Source of the DNA: Sulfuriferula sp.
Lineage (GTDB): Bacteria > Pseudomonadota > Gammaproteobacteria > Burkholderiales > Sulfuriferulaceae
Direction: 5' to 3'
NCBI GenBank assembly: GCA_013140765.1
Contig: JABFSE010000010.1
Coordinates: 1-64,000, forward strand
DNA: 64,000 nt
Shown here: positions 9,928 through 17,582 of the stretch, one piece after another
How the letters are laid out: each line of letters starts with the position of its first letter
Numbering within the stretch: the first letter of the stretch is position 1
Notes under the pieces: model-generated
Told to the model about the DNA's origin: nothing
Database searches by the model: none
The model's input: only the letters and a program-made list of their open reading frames with translations
Position numbers and translations under genes: made by a program

Positions 9928-10778
9928 TTTTGGCTCATGGCTGTGCCCATTTGTACAGGGCGGTCGGCTTGCCAGTCTGGATTAAACTGCATAGCACCTT
10001 GTTGGAACAGCATAACCACGGTGGAGCCGAGTAAAAAACGCCCCATTTCATCCCCTTGTTTGAGCGTGATATTGTCATGCGTGTAGTCCCAAGTGCGCAC
10101 GTTACGGGTGCGTGGTGGATTGACCGTGCCGTGCCAGACTGTTTCCATACTACCTACTATCGCCGCGCCCACCAGCGTGATTACCATTAAACCGTGCGCA
10201 GTTTCAAACACACACACAACGCGCTCATTACGAGCAAATAAACCTGGCACGCCGCGTGCAGTGGTGGGATTAACTGAGTATAAATCACCAGGCACGTATA
10301 TCATTTGCGTTAATTTACCGTCGCACGGGATATGAATACGATGATAATCTTTGGGGCTGAGGTAAATGGTGGCGAATTCGCCATTGTTGAATTTTTCCGC
10401 TAATGCCGCATCACCACCGACTAAAGCGCGGGTCGAGTAGGTGTGACCTTTAGCTTGCAAGAGCTGATCGTGTTCGATGTGACCTAATTGGCTAATCGCA
10501 CCGTCAACTGGGCTGATAAAAGTGCTGTTTGCCAACGGACGCACACCCGCGCGTAACGGGCGGGTAAAAAACGTGTTGAAACTCGCATAACTGCTGATGT
10601 CGGGATTAACGGCTTCGTCCATATTGACACCATATTTACCGACAAACCAGCGAATAATTGCGCTAGTAATGAGTCCCGCTTTGGCGTTGGCAACATACCA
10701 GCCGAATTCGGTGATAGCGCGTTTAGGCAGTAAATGCTGGATGATGACGTGGCGTTTATCGGACATGCGAATAATCAA
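9924..10778 (-). CDS. psd: Phosphatidylserine decarboxylase proenzyme
   Basis: Psd makes phosphatidylethanolamine at the inner membrane. The 284-residue proenzyme carries the self-cleavage motif LGST (Ser252), which yields the pyruvoyl cofactor, plus the conserved SPVDGAI and YHRIHIP segments that supply catalytic Asp and His. The start shown is TTG at 10778, with GAGG about nine bases upstream; an ATG at 10766 (MSDKRHV) is the alternative. The gene is convergent with tyrA. Confidence 0.95.
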   Translation of the reverse strand: MIIRMSDKRHVIIQHLLPKRAITEFGWYVANAKAGLITSAIIRWFVGKYGVNMDEAVNPDISSYASFNTFFTRPLRAGVRPLANSTFISPVDGAISQLGHIEHDQLLQAKGHTYSTRALVGGDAALAEKFNNGEFATIYLSPKDYHRIHIPCDGKLTQMIYVPGDLYSVNPTTARGVPGLFARNERVVCVFETAHGLMVITLVGAAIVGSMETVWHGTVNPPRTRNVRTWDYTHDNITLKQGDEMGRFLLGSTVVMLFQQGAMQFNPDWQADRPVQMGTAMSQN

Positions 10779-10898
10779 TTAAGTAAACCTCAGGATTGTA
10801 CTGATTTTGAGCACTTTTTGCACGGTTAAGTCTTTATATCTTGCCAGAAAGACGTTAGACTTAGAGATTGTTTAATTAAGATTAGATTGTCTTAAATT

Positions 10899-11552
10899 AT
10901 GATGCAAACACAAATGACCTCTATGCTGGATTTAGATAAATTCAGCGCGACTAAATTAAATTCTGATCCATTTGAATTCATGGTGTTGCCGAACTTTCTT
11001 AAAGCGGATGCGCTGGTAAACATTAGCCGTGATTTTCCCGCTATCAAGCAAGCGGGCAGTTTTCCTGCGGATAAGCTCAATTGCGGTCCTGCTTTTCTTG
11101 AACTGTTGCGCCAATTAGAGGGCGATGAGTTTCGTCACGCGGTCGAGCAGAAATTCAAGCTGGATTTAACAGGTCGTCCCACCATGATTACCGTGCGTGG
11201 GCACACCGATGATACCGACGGGCGTATTCATACCGACAGCAAAACCAAGATTATCACCATGCTGATTTATTTCAACGAGACTTGGCATGAGTCAGCAGGG
11301 CGTTTGCGGCTGTTGCGCTCAGGTGAAGATCTGGATGATTTTGTGGCTGAAGTTGAGCCTAGCATAGGCACATTATTGGCGTTCAAACGCAGCGATAATT
11401 CCTGGCATGGGCATAAGCCCTATATAGGCGAACGCAAAGCCTTGCAATTGAATTGGGTGCTCGATGAGCAAGTCAAACGCCGTGAGCAAAAGCGTCATGG
11501 CGTGTCTGCGTTTTTCAAGAAGTTATTCGGCAATAAGGAATATAAAGGCTGA
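10899..11552 (+). CDS. 2-oxoglutarate/Fe(II)-dependent oxygenase family protein
   Basis: A 217-residue protein with the double-stranded beta-helix pattern of 2OG-Fe(II) oxygenases (prolyl-4-hydroxylase/PKHD-like). The iron-binding HxD is H111-T-D113 in RIHTDSKTKI, the distal histidine is in SWHGHKPY (H170 or H172), and R179 in GERKALQLNW would hold 2-oxoglutarate. The substrate is unknown. The stop overlaps the start of the ELM1-like gene (TGATG), so the two are translationally coupled. The neighbouring genes suggest envelope or surface modification, but this is only inference. Confidence 0.8.
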   Translation: MMQTQMTSMLDLDKFSATKLNSDPFEFMVLPNFLKADALVNISRDFPAIKQAGSFPADKLNCGPAFLELLRQLEGDEFRHAVEQKFKLDLTGRPTMITVRGHTDDTDGRIHTDSKTKIITMLIYFNETWHESAGRLRLLRSGEDLDDFVAEVEPSIGTLLAFKRSDNSWHGHKPYIGERKALQLNWVLDEQVKRREQKRHGVSAFFKKLFGNKEYKG

Positions 11553-12499
11553 TGTCTGCGCGTCGCACTGCCTGGGTGTTATCCAATGATATTGTGGGTA
11601 TGGATAACCAGTCGTTTGGTTTAGCCGAGGCGTTGGATTTAGACTGTGTGAAAAAACGCGTGGTTGTGAGTGCGCCCTGGCGTTATTTGCCGCCGAATTT
11701 ATGGCTGTCGCCATTGCGTTTTTTAGGTGCGGGTAGCGATAATTTTGCGCCACCTTGGCCTGATGTGGTCATCGGTACAGGGCGGCTGAATGTCGCGGTC
11801 GCTGTGGCGATTAAGCGTGCCAGCGGCGGGCGTACGGTCAATATCCGTGTACAACATCCGCAAATGAATCTGCGTGCGTTTGACATCATTGCCGCACCGC
11901 AACATGACAGTTTGCAAGGCGCGAATGTGTTTTCTACGCTGGGCGCAGTGAATCGGGTGACGCAAGCGCGATTAGATGAGGCGGCGCAACAATTTTCTGC
12001 TGAATATGCCCACTTGCCGCGTCCGTTGATAGGCGTGTTGCTGGGTGGCAGTAATCGCAAATATACGCTGGATGCGGCATTTGCCGAGCGTCTGGCAGAT
12101 CAGCTCATACAAGCACAACAGCATGGCGGCACGGTGCTGATTACACCATCGCGGCGCACTGATGCGGCTGTGGTTGAGGTGTTACGGCGACGTTTACCTA
12201 ACGCGAAAATATGGGACGGCGCGAGTACCAATCCCTATTTCGCTTATTTGGCATTGGCTGATTACTTAGTGGTTACGGCAGATTCAGTAAATATGGCTTC
12301 GGAAGCGAGTTTTACGGGTAAGCCTGTGTATGTGGCAGGCTTGACGGGTGGCAATCATAAATTTGAGAATTTTCACCGTAGTTTGCAGGCGCGTGGTTGT
12401 ACGCGAGCATTTACGGGTGAATTGGCGCATTGGCAATATCAACCGCTGGACGAAACACGGCGGGTGGCGGATGAAATCAAGCATAGATTAGGATGGTGA
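11552..12499 (+). CDS. ELM1/DUF1022 family protein, GT-B glycosyltransferase-like
   Basis: The 315-residue protein resembles the bacterial homologues of plant mitochondrial fission protein ELM1 (DUF1022). It starts with AWVLSNDIVGMDNQSFGLAEAL, has the glycine-rich LIGVLLGGSNRKYTLD in the middle, and ends with a segment rich in TADSVNMASEA and GKPVYVAGLTGGNHKF, as in GT-B fold nucleotide-sugar enzymes. In bacteria these genes often sit among lipopolysaccharide or capsule genes, but the function is not established. It is coupled to the upstream oxygenase and one base separates it from the next gene. Confidence 0.8.
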   Translation: MSARRTAWVLSNDIVGMDNQSFGLAEALDLDCVKKRVVVSAPWRYLPPNLWLSPLRFLGAGSDNFAPPWPDVVIGTGRLNVAVAVAIKRASGGRTVNIRVQHPQMNLRAFDIIAAPQHDSLQGANVFSTLGAVNRVTQARLDEAAQQFSAEYAHLPRPLIGVLLGGSNRKYTLDAAFAERLADQLIQAQQHGGTVLITPSRRTDAAVVEVLRRRLPNAKIWDGASTNPYFAYLALADYLVVTADSVNMASEASFTGKPVYVAGLTGGNHKFENFHRSLQARGCTRAFTGELAHWQYQPLDETRRVADEIKHRLGW

Positions 12500-12500
12500 A

Positions 12501-14417
12501 ATGTCGTTAAAAATCGAAACGTTTAGCAATGCCAAGGGCGGTAATAGTTTTTTTAAGGCATTAGGTCACCCATTGACCGTGGCGAAAGCGGCGGATTTAT
12601 ATGCGCGGCTACGTGCGGCAGGAAAAATCGCCATCTATGATCCACACAGCATGGCGGAAGGCTTGCATGAGTTTTATCCGCTGGATGGTCTGGATATTGC
12701 GGCCGTGTATGTGCAACGCGTTGAAGATTTGGGCAAAGTCACACTGGGTCATAACGTACAGCCCGTGACTGCATTGCCAGCCTCGGGCGCGCGTATCGTG
12801 CTGGTGACGGCGTTTGACGCGGGACGGGCAATGGATCATATTCGCCATCTTGTGCCTGCTGGCGTGACTTTGCTGAGTCTGGATGAATTGCGTTTACCAG
12901 CGGCGATGTTGACTAACACGAACCGCTATCTCGACCCGCTGAATTTTGCTACCAATTTTGGCTTTTTGCGCGACGCACTAGGTCAGCATACGCGCATCGT
13001 TACAGCGGATTACTGGTCAGGCTTAGGCGCGGCGGCAGTGCCGCAAGTGTGGTATTGCCTGTTTGACCAGTCAGGCGCGATATTGGCGCAATGGCAAGAT
13101 GCTATCCCTGCGGCGGGTGCGAGTCTGATTATTGACAGTCAGGAAGTACGTGCGCGTTTTGGCTTGGGCGATTTTGTCGCATCGTTATTTATACATGTGC
13201 TAGGCGTGGCGCGGCATGACATCGTTAAATACGCGCTGGATGTTTATGGCGACGATGACACGGTGTTGTCGTGTACGCATGACGCGAATGCCTGGCCGTC
13301 GGATTTGTTTGCGGGCTTGCCAGCACCCAATGACGATGAAACCGTGGTGATGTGGATACAGAATAGCCATCCCGTGGCGATACCTGCCAATGCGGTGGGG
13401 ATCAACTTGATGGGGTCGGATGAAGTGCGTTATGTGCCGACTGCTATACCGCCTTTTGCCTGCTACGCGCTGAATGTGGCAGATTTGTTCCCCGAAGTGC
13501 GCTGGCCGCAGCAGTTGGAAGTACAGGCGGGGCGGTATTTTGTGCGGCCGCGTTATGAAGTTCACGTAAAAAATGGGCGTAGCCGTATGGCGCATGTGAA
13601 CGTCGAACGTAACGATTTAGTTATCGACCCGAATATACCGAATTTGACTCAGCAACTGGGTAAATCCTACATCTTGCCCGCGCCGATTTTGCCAGTGGCG
13701 CAATGGCAAAGCACGATGCAGCCTAATCCCATGTCCACCGCGCAAGTGGATTTGCCGATAGCAGCAATATTCTACGACGCGACCGGTGTGGAAGTGGCGC
13801 GTCATGCCTTTGGCTGTCTGCAACGTAGCGATAGTGTTGCGGTGGATATGAACGCGATTTTAGCCGAACAAGCGGCGGCGTTGCCTAGCGGCTCAGGGCA
13901 CGTTGAGTTAGTCTATGATTTCGCCCAAGGCGGCGGGGCGGATGGCTGGTTGCATGGCTTGTTCCGCTACACCCAGCGCAGTAGCGGGCATATTGCCGAA
14001 ACCAGTTTTGGCGGGCATGTATTTAACACCGTCATGACTTACAAAAACGAGCCGCAATCCTACGCAGGCCCAGCCCCAGGCTTGAGCACACGTTTATTCT
14101 TGCGCTTGGGCGATGCGCCGCTGGATACGTTTTGTCATCTGATTTACCCAGCCTCCACCCCTTGGCACGCGCAGTCAGATACGCAATTGACGCTGTTTAA
14201 CCAGATGGGCGTACAAATCGCGCAAACGCAAATTAACATCCCCTGCGGCGGCTCATTACATTGGCGTTATAGCGAAGTGTTCGACGCGGCAACACGCGCC
14301 GAGGCTGGCAATGGTAGCTACATCATCATACGTGACGTGACGTGCCGCTTATTTGGCTATCACGGCATGGTCAACGGCGATAGCGCATTCTGCATGGACC
14401 ATATGTTTGGATTCTAA
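12501..14417 (+). CDS. Conserved-looking protein of unknown function (638 aa)
   Basis: I do not recognise this family. The product has 638 residues, no signal peptide and no evident membrane segment. It is rich in beta-type sequence with scattered aromatic residues, for example around YFVRPRYEVHVKNGRSRMAH (near 350-370). Residues about 60-140 contain alternating hydrophobic stretches that could form a Rossmann-like N-terminal domain. The C-terminal half (from about 430) has repeated segments such as GHVELVYDF and TQLTLFNQMGVQIAQT that look like beta sandwiches. It starts one base after the ELM1-like gene and is followed two bases later by the hemerythrin gene, so it is surely part of that transcript. 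Confidence 0.75.
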   Translation: MSLKIETFSNAKGGNSFFKALGHPLTVAKAADLYARLRAAGKIAIYDPHSMAEGLHEFYPLDGLDIAAVYVQRVEDLGKVTLGHNVQPVTALPASGARIVLVTAFDAGRAMDHIRHLVPAGVTLLSLDELRLPAAMLTNTNRYLDPLNFATNFGFLRDALGQHTRIVTADYWSGLGAAAVPQVWYCLFDQSGAILAQWQDAIPAAGASLIIDSQEVRARFGLGDFVASLFIHVLGVARHDIVKYALDVYGDDDTVLSCTHDANAWPSDLFAGLPAPNDDETVVMWIQNSHPVAIPANAVGINLMGSDEVRYVPTAIPPFACYALNVADLFPEVRWPQQLEVQAGRYFVRPRYEVHVKNGRSRMAHVNVERNDLVIDPNIPNLTQQLGKSYILPAPILPVAQWQSTMQPNPMSTAQVDLPIAAIFYDATGVEVARHAFGCLQRSDSVAVDMNAILAEQAAALPSGSGHVELVYDFAQGGGADGWLHGLFRYTQRSSGHIAETSFGGHVFNTVMTYKNEPQSYAGPAPGLSTRLFLRLGDAPLDTFCHLIYPASTPWHAQSDTQLTLFNQMGVQIAQTQINIPCGGSLHWRYSEVFDAATRAEAGNGSYIIIRDVTCRLFGYHGMVNGDSAFCMDHMFGF

Positions 14418-14418
14418 T

Positions 14419-15120
14419 ATGAACGAAAATTACTGTGACTTAACCCAAACTCCTCCCAGCCACTTGCAAACGGCAGTATTCTACGAAATAAAAGACATGC
14501 CGCGTGGCGAAACCGCTACCGTATTATTCGCCGAAGACCCCGCGATTACCCTGCACAGCCTGAATTTGCAATTGCGTAATAACTTACGCTGGGAAATCAG
14601 CCGTACTGACGCGGGGCATTGGTTGACAACTATCCACCGCGCCGAAGACGTACCGCCCGTCGATGTGTTCGACTCGCTCAAACGCGACCACAAACGTCTG
14701 GATGCGATGTTCTCCCAAGTCATCCACTTGACTGACCAGAATCACCTGGTCCAAGCCCACGCCATCATGCGCGCGTTCATCGAAGGCCTGCGCAAACACT
14801 TCGCCGTCGAGCACGACATACTCGCCAAAGCGATACGCACCCCACCCAACGCGATGGGCGTTGACCCCACCGCCGCCATGATGCAAGAGCATAACGAAAT
14901 CCTCAATCAATCCATCATGATAGAACTGAGTTTTGATGAAGAAGATGCAACATCAACCAGCGTTTCACCCTTGCTGGCGATACTGGCAGGCTATTTATCC
15001 AAGCACGAATATCGTGAAGAAGCGACCATATTTCCGATCTGGATAGGGGCGATCAATAAGGCGCCTGAAGCGGCTAAGGCGGCGTTGTTTCAGCAAGTTT
15101 TGGCTACTTTGGCGGATTAG
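14419..15120 (+). CDS. DUF2249-hemerythrin fusion protein
   Basis: Read from ATG 14419, the 233-residue protein has an N-terminal DUF2249-like domain (about residues 10-75, with ALGITLHSLNLQ-type pattern and MPRGETATVLF) and a C-terminal HHE hemerythrin domain (about 85-230). The di-iron ligands are plausible in SLKRDHKRLDAMF, LRKHFAVEHDIL, MMQEHNEILNQ and LSKHEYREEATIF. Such proteins bind oxygen, nitric oxide or iron, often in redox sensing or in iron-sulphur repair. The longer frame upstream of 14419 overlaps the previous gene and lacks support. It is the last gene of the oxygenase-ELM1 cluster. Confidence 0.85.
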   Translation: MNENYCDLTQTPPSHLQTAVFYEIKDMPRGETATVLFAEDPAITLHSLNLQLRNNLRWEISRTDAGHWLTTIHRAEDVPPVDVFDSLKRDHKRLDAMFSQVIHLTDQNHLVQAHAIMRAFIEGLRKHFAVEHDILAKAIRTPPNAMGVDPTAAMMQEHNEILNQSIMIELSFDEEDATSTSVSPLLAILAGYLSKHEYREEATIFPIWIGAINKAPEAAKAALFQQVLATLAD

Positions 15121-15137
15121 TTAAACATGGGTAATGG

Positions 15138-15162
15138 CTTGGCGTATATTTTATGCCAATTT
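15138..15162 (+). terminator. Weak stem-loop after the hemerythrin gene
   Basis: TTGGCGTA (15139-15146) can pair with TATGCCAA (15152-15159), with one G-T pair, over a five-base loop; only a few T residues follow. This could end the cluster's transcript but is not a convincing terminator. Confidence 0.3.
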
Positions 15163-15260
15163 ACATTAGGTGTTGTGAGTTACTTCGAGACCTGTCCCTG
15201 AATTATTCAAAAATGGGCTAGTATTGCCATTCATTAAGCAAGCCTATTTGGTTAATTTAT

Positions 15261-16064
15261 ATGACTATTTTAATTGAGACCAGAGGTCCAAAAACTGGTA
15301 AATGCAATATCTGTGGCGAGTTAGGCCCGCTTACCGAAGATCATACGCCGCCCAAGGGGTGTCTTAAGCCAAGGCAGGTTGAGATTCACCACATTTCTAG
15401 TTTACTCTCTCAGGGCGAAGCGCCCACGCGTGGGCGGCGATCACAGAATGGCGTTAAGTACCGTACCCTTTGTCATCGTTGCAATAATACCCTTTTGGGT
15501 GCCCGTTATGATCCTTTATTTATTGAATTTGTCAACAATATTGGCCAATTGCTTAAGACTTCAATGCAGCTTCCTTCAGCACTAAGCATACGAGGGCAGC
15601 CTCAGGCAATCCTAAGGTCGCTTCTTGGTCATATTGCCGCGCAAGGTGTAGATCGTTATCTTAAGGGGCCGCTGACCGAGTCAATTCGAGATTACATTCT
15701 TGATGAGACCAAACCATTTCCAGAAGAGTTGTGTGCATACTACTGGGTTTATCCGTATAAGCCTCATGTGATGGTTAGAGATGCTGCTTTTCTTGACATA
15801 CCGAGTGGCAAGCCATTCTCAATCTGGCTGTTGAAATTTTTCCCTGTTGCATTTCTGGTCACTTGGGGTCGGCCGACTTACCTTGAATATTCACCACACT
15901 CGTTCGAATCTTGGCGTTCATGTCCTTTTAGGTACGAAGTGGAGATGCCGCTAACTTTGCAACCAGTTCTACCAGTTTGCTGGCCTGAAGCTCCATCAAA
16001 TCGAACTGTGTTGGTTTATGGACAAGAAGCTATTCATGTAGTGGGCGAGTCTCAGGCAAAATAA
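15261..16064 (+). CDS. HNH-endonuclease-like protein, accessory
   Basis: A 267-residue protein with a zinc-finger HNH-like N-terminus: C15 and C18 in KCNICGELGP, then T25-E-D-H28, and C71/C74 followed by Asn-Asn in TLCHRCNNTL. This matches the layout of HNH nucleases that carry structural cysteine pairs around an (E)DH core. The rest, with several Trp/Tyr/Pro-rich segments, is not recognised. It stands alone between the hemerythrin cluster and a repetitive element, so a horizontally acquired, possibly defence-related nuclease is likely, but the activity is unproven. Confidence 0.55.
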   Translation: MTILIETRGPKTGKCNICGELGPLTEDHTPPKGCLKPRQVEIHHISSLLSQGEAPTRGRRSQNGVKYRTLCHRCNNTLLGARYDPLFIEFVNNIGQLLKTSMQLPSALSIRGQPQAILRSLLGHIAAQGVDRYLKGPLTESIRDYILDETKPFPEELCAYYWVYPYKPHVMVRDAAFLDIPSGKPFSIWLLKFFPVAFLVTWGRPTYLEYSPHSFESWRSCPFRYEVEMPLTLQPVLPVCWPEAPSNRTVLVYGQEAIHVVGESQAK

Positions 16065-16129
16065 AAGCAGTGTTAGGTTTTGTATTAGTATATTTCACCA
16101 GTTTATTTGTAATCGAATCTAGTTTGAAA

Positions 16130-16345
16130 AGCCAGTGCAAGTCGGGGTTGCCCGACGGCAAGTTACTTTCTCTTGCTTGCCCAAGAGAAAGTAACCAAAG
16201 AGAAGGGCACCCCGCTGCGCCAGTCCTGTGGACTTCCCACGTAGCAGCTAACAAAGCGGGCGGCTGCGGAACTCGCGCTGTGCGCTCAGACAGTCCTCGC
16301 CGACTGTCCCCGCTTTGCTAGTCGCTACGTGGTGGCGCAGAAGGG
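16130..16345. repeat. Structured intergenic repeat element
   Basis: A GC-richer, highly folded segment. GTCGGG/CCCGAC form a hairpin at 16141-16156, and a perfect 14-bp stem GTTACTTTCTCTTG/CAAGAGAAAGTAAC (16162-16195) follows with a six-base loop. Further on are CGCTGCGCCAG-type sequences whose complements recur near 16325-16340, so the whole unit can fold back on itself. From memory, closely similar sequence occurs in many copies in beta- and gammaproteobacterial genomes, where it gives spurious short ORFs. An open frame at 16070-16321 is such an artefact. Confidence 0.6.
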
Positions 16346-16455
16346 GATTGTATCTTTGCCAGCGGTAGCAATAATGGTAGTTCCTAAGCTGATAATGCCG
16401 CTAGTTGATGGGTTTCGCTTTGCTCTACCCATCCTACCATTTTTATATAAGTAAA

Positions 16456-16489
16456 TTGATATTTATCAAAGTATTGATATAATTACTTC
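16456..16489 (+). promoter_or_regulatory. Promoter and operator of the HigBA-like module
   Basis: TTGATA (16456-16461) and TATAAT (16478-16483) are spaced by 16 bases, a near-consensus sigma-70 promoter. The -35 lies inside the perfect palindrome TTGATATTTATCAA (16456-16469), a good candidate operator for the antitoxin. The first in-frame ATG (16490) falls only six bases after the -10, so the transcript would be leaderless or nearly so, unless translation starts at ATG 16496. Confidence 0.6.
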
Positions 16490-16813
16490 ATGAAGATGCT
16501 TAAATTTGTTGGCTCTAGCCTCGATGATTTGAAGGGTTTTCCTGCTGAAGTGCGGCGTGAGGCTGGATTTGAGCTGCATGCTATACAGCGCGGTTAAATG
16601 CCGTCCGATTTTAAGCCGATGCTGGCGGTTGGTTCTGGGGTGTATGAAATTCGTTTGTATATTCTTGGTGAGTGGCGCGTGATTTATGTGGCGAAGCGTG
16701 CTGATGCGGTTTATGTACTGCATGCTTTTCAGAAGAAAACGCAAAAAACACGACATGAGGATATTGCGCTGGCTGCACGGCGGTATCAGTTGATAGGAGC
16801 AGGCAATGAATGA
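16490..16813 (+). pseudogene. higB: HigB/RelE-type toxin gene split by an in-frame stop
   Basis: Translation from 16490 gives MKMLKFVGSSLDDLKGFPAE and RREAGFELHAIQRG, then TAA at codon 36 (16595-16597), directly followed in frame by ATG and MPSDFKPMLAVGSGVYEIRL through HAFQKKTQKT to the stop at 16813. Both halves together match the phage-derived Gp49-like/HigB toxin family, whose members mostly read through this point. A single base change making a stop explains it. The TAA-ATG arrangement might allow reinitiation of the C-terminal 71 residues, so some product cannot be excluded. The antitoxin gene downstream overlaps by eight bases and is intact. Confidence 0.8.
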
Positions 16814-17087
16814 TGAAATAATTGAATCGAGTGGTAATGTCTTTGCTGATTTAGGGTTTGGTCCCGAAGAATCCGCTTTGCTGATGATGCGTGCGACGTT
16901 GATGGCGCAGGTGAGGGAGGCGATAACTGCACATGGCTGGACGCAGGTAGAGGCGGCGCAACATTTGGGCATAGGGCAGTCTCGCGTGTCTGATTTGGTA
17001 CGCGGTAAGCGTGATAAATTTAGCCTTGATATGTTGGTAACTTTGGCAACAAGAGCAGGGCGCAGGGTTGAGCTGGCTTGTGTATGA
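16806..17087 (+). CDS. higA: HigA-type XRE antitoxin
   Basis: A 93-residue helix-turn-helix protein of the XRE/HTH_37 type that usually neutralises Gp49-like/HigB toxins and represses their promoter. The HTH lies around residues 45-70: WTQVEAAQHLGIGQSRVSDL then VRGKRDKFSLDML. Its start overlaps the end of the toxin frame (ATGAATGA). Because the toxin is interrupted, this may be an orphan antitoxin retained as a repressor. Confidence 0.85.
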   Translation: MNDEIIESSGNVFADLGFGPEESALLMMRATLMAQVREAITAHGWTQVEAAQHLGIGQSRVSDLVRGKRDKFSLDMLVTLATRAGRRVELACV

Positions 17088-17191
17088 AGAAATAAACGCT
17101 GATCAAGTCTTGTGAGCGCATCTAGTAATTGCTCTGTTGGCGTGTTTACTATAATCGTCCATCATTTTTATTTCCATCTATGAGAAAAATA

Positions 17192-17284
17192 TTGACTTTG
17201 GTCATTGTGTTTAATATATTTCCATATTTGGAAATTGTGTGTATATTTACGCTTATTCTGCATTTAATCGCCATATATGGAAAT
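17192..17284 (+). promoter_or_regulatory. hipBA promoter with palindromic operators
   Basis: A sigma-70-like promoter, TTGACT (17192-17197), 17 bases, TATATT (17215-17220), precedes the module. Two palindromes lie over and after it: ATTTCCA-TATT-TGGAAAT (17218-17235) and CCATATATGG (17271-17280). A weaker related sequence starts at 17171. The spacing and shared TTTCCA/TGGAAA arms suggest cooperative binding of the HipB-like repressor, alone or with HipA, as known for hipBA autoregulation. Confidence 0.6.
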
Positions 17285-17285
17285 T

Positions 17286-17582
17286 ATGACACCGCTATCA
17301 TCTACGCTTATTACCCCGCTTTCCCCCAAAGTCGATGATATTGCTGCATTGGGGCGGTTGATACGGGCGCAACGGCTTGCGGCTGGCTTGCGGATTGATG
17401 ATGCTGCGGCGCTTTGTGGTGTTTCTGTTGCGGTGTTTTCCCGTCTGGAAAATGGCGGGGAGGGTGTCTCGGTGGGGCGTGTTTTCAAAATACTGGATGC
17501 GTTAGGGCTATCGGTGCTGGTTATTGAGAAATCTAAAGCGTCGCAAATTTCGATCTCATTGCCCACATCTGCGCCGATATGA
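17286..17582 (+). CDS. hipB: HipB-type XRE antitoxin/repressor
   Basis: A 98-residue XRE-family protein with the HTH at about residues 17-70: ALGRLIRAQRLAAGLRIDDA, then ALCGVSVAVFSRLENGGEGV. It would neutralise the HipA kinase next door and repress the shared promoter. I use the ATG at 17286, which has GGA five bases upstream; an ATG at 17277 lies within the second operator. The stop overlaps the hipA start (ATGA). Confidence 0.85.
   Translation: MTPLSSTLITPLSPKVDDIAALGRLIRAQRLAAGLRIDDAAALCGVSVAVFSRLENGGEGVSVGRVFKILDALGLSVLVIEKSKASQISISLPTSAPI

Noticed and set aside
16070-16321. Open frame over the structured repeat as a gene
   Set aside because: The frame follows the palindromes of the repeat and has no family; such frames recur wherever this repeat occurs.
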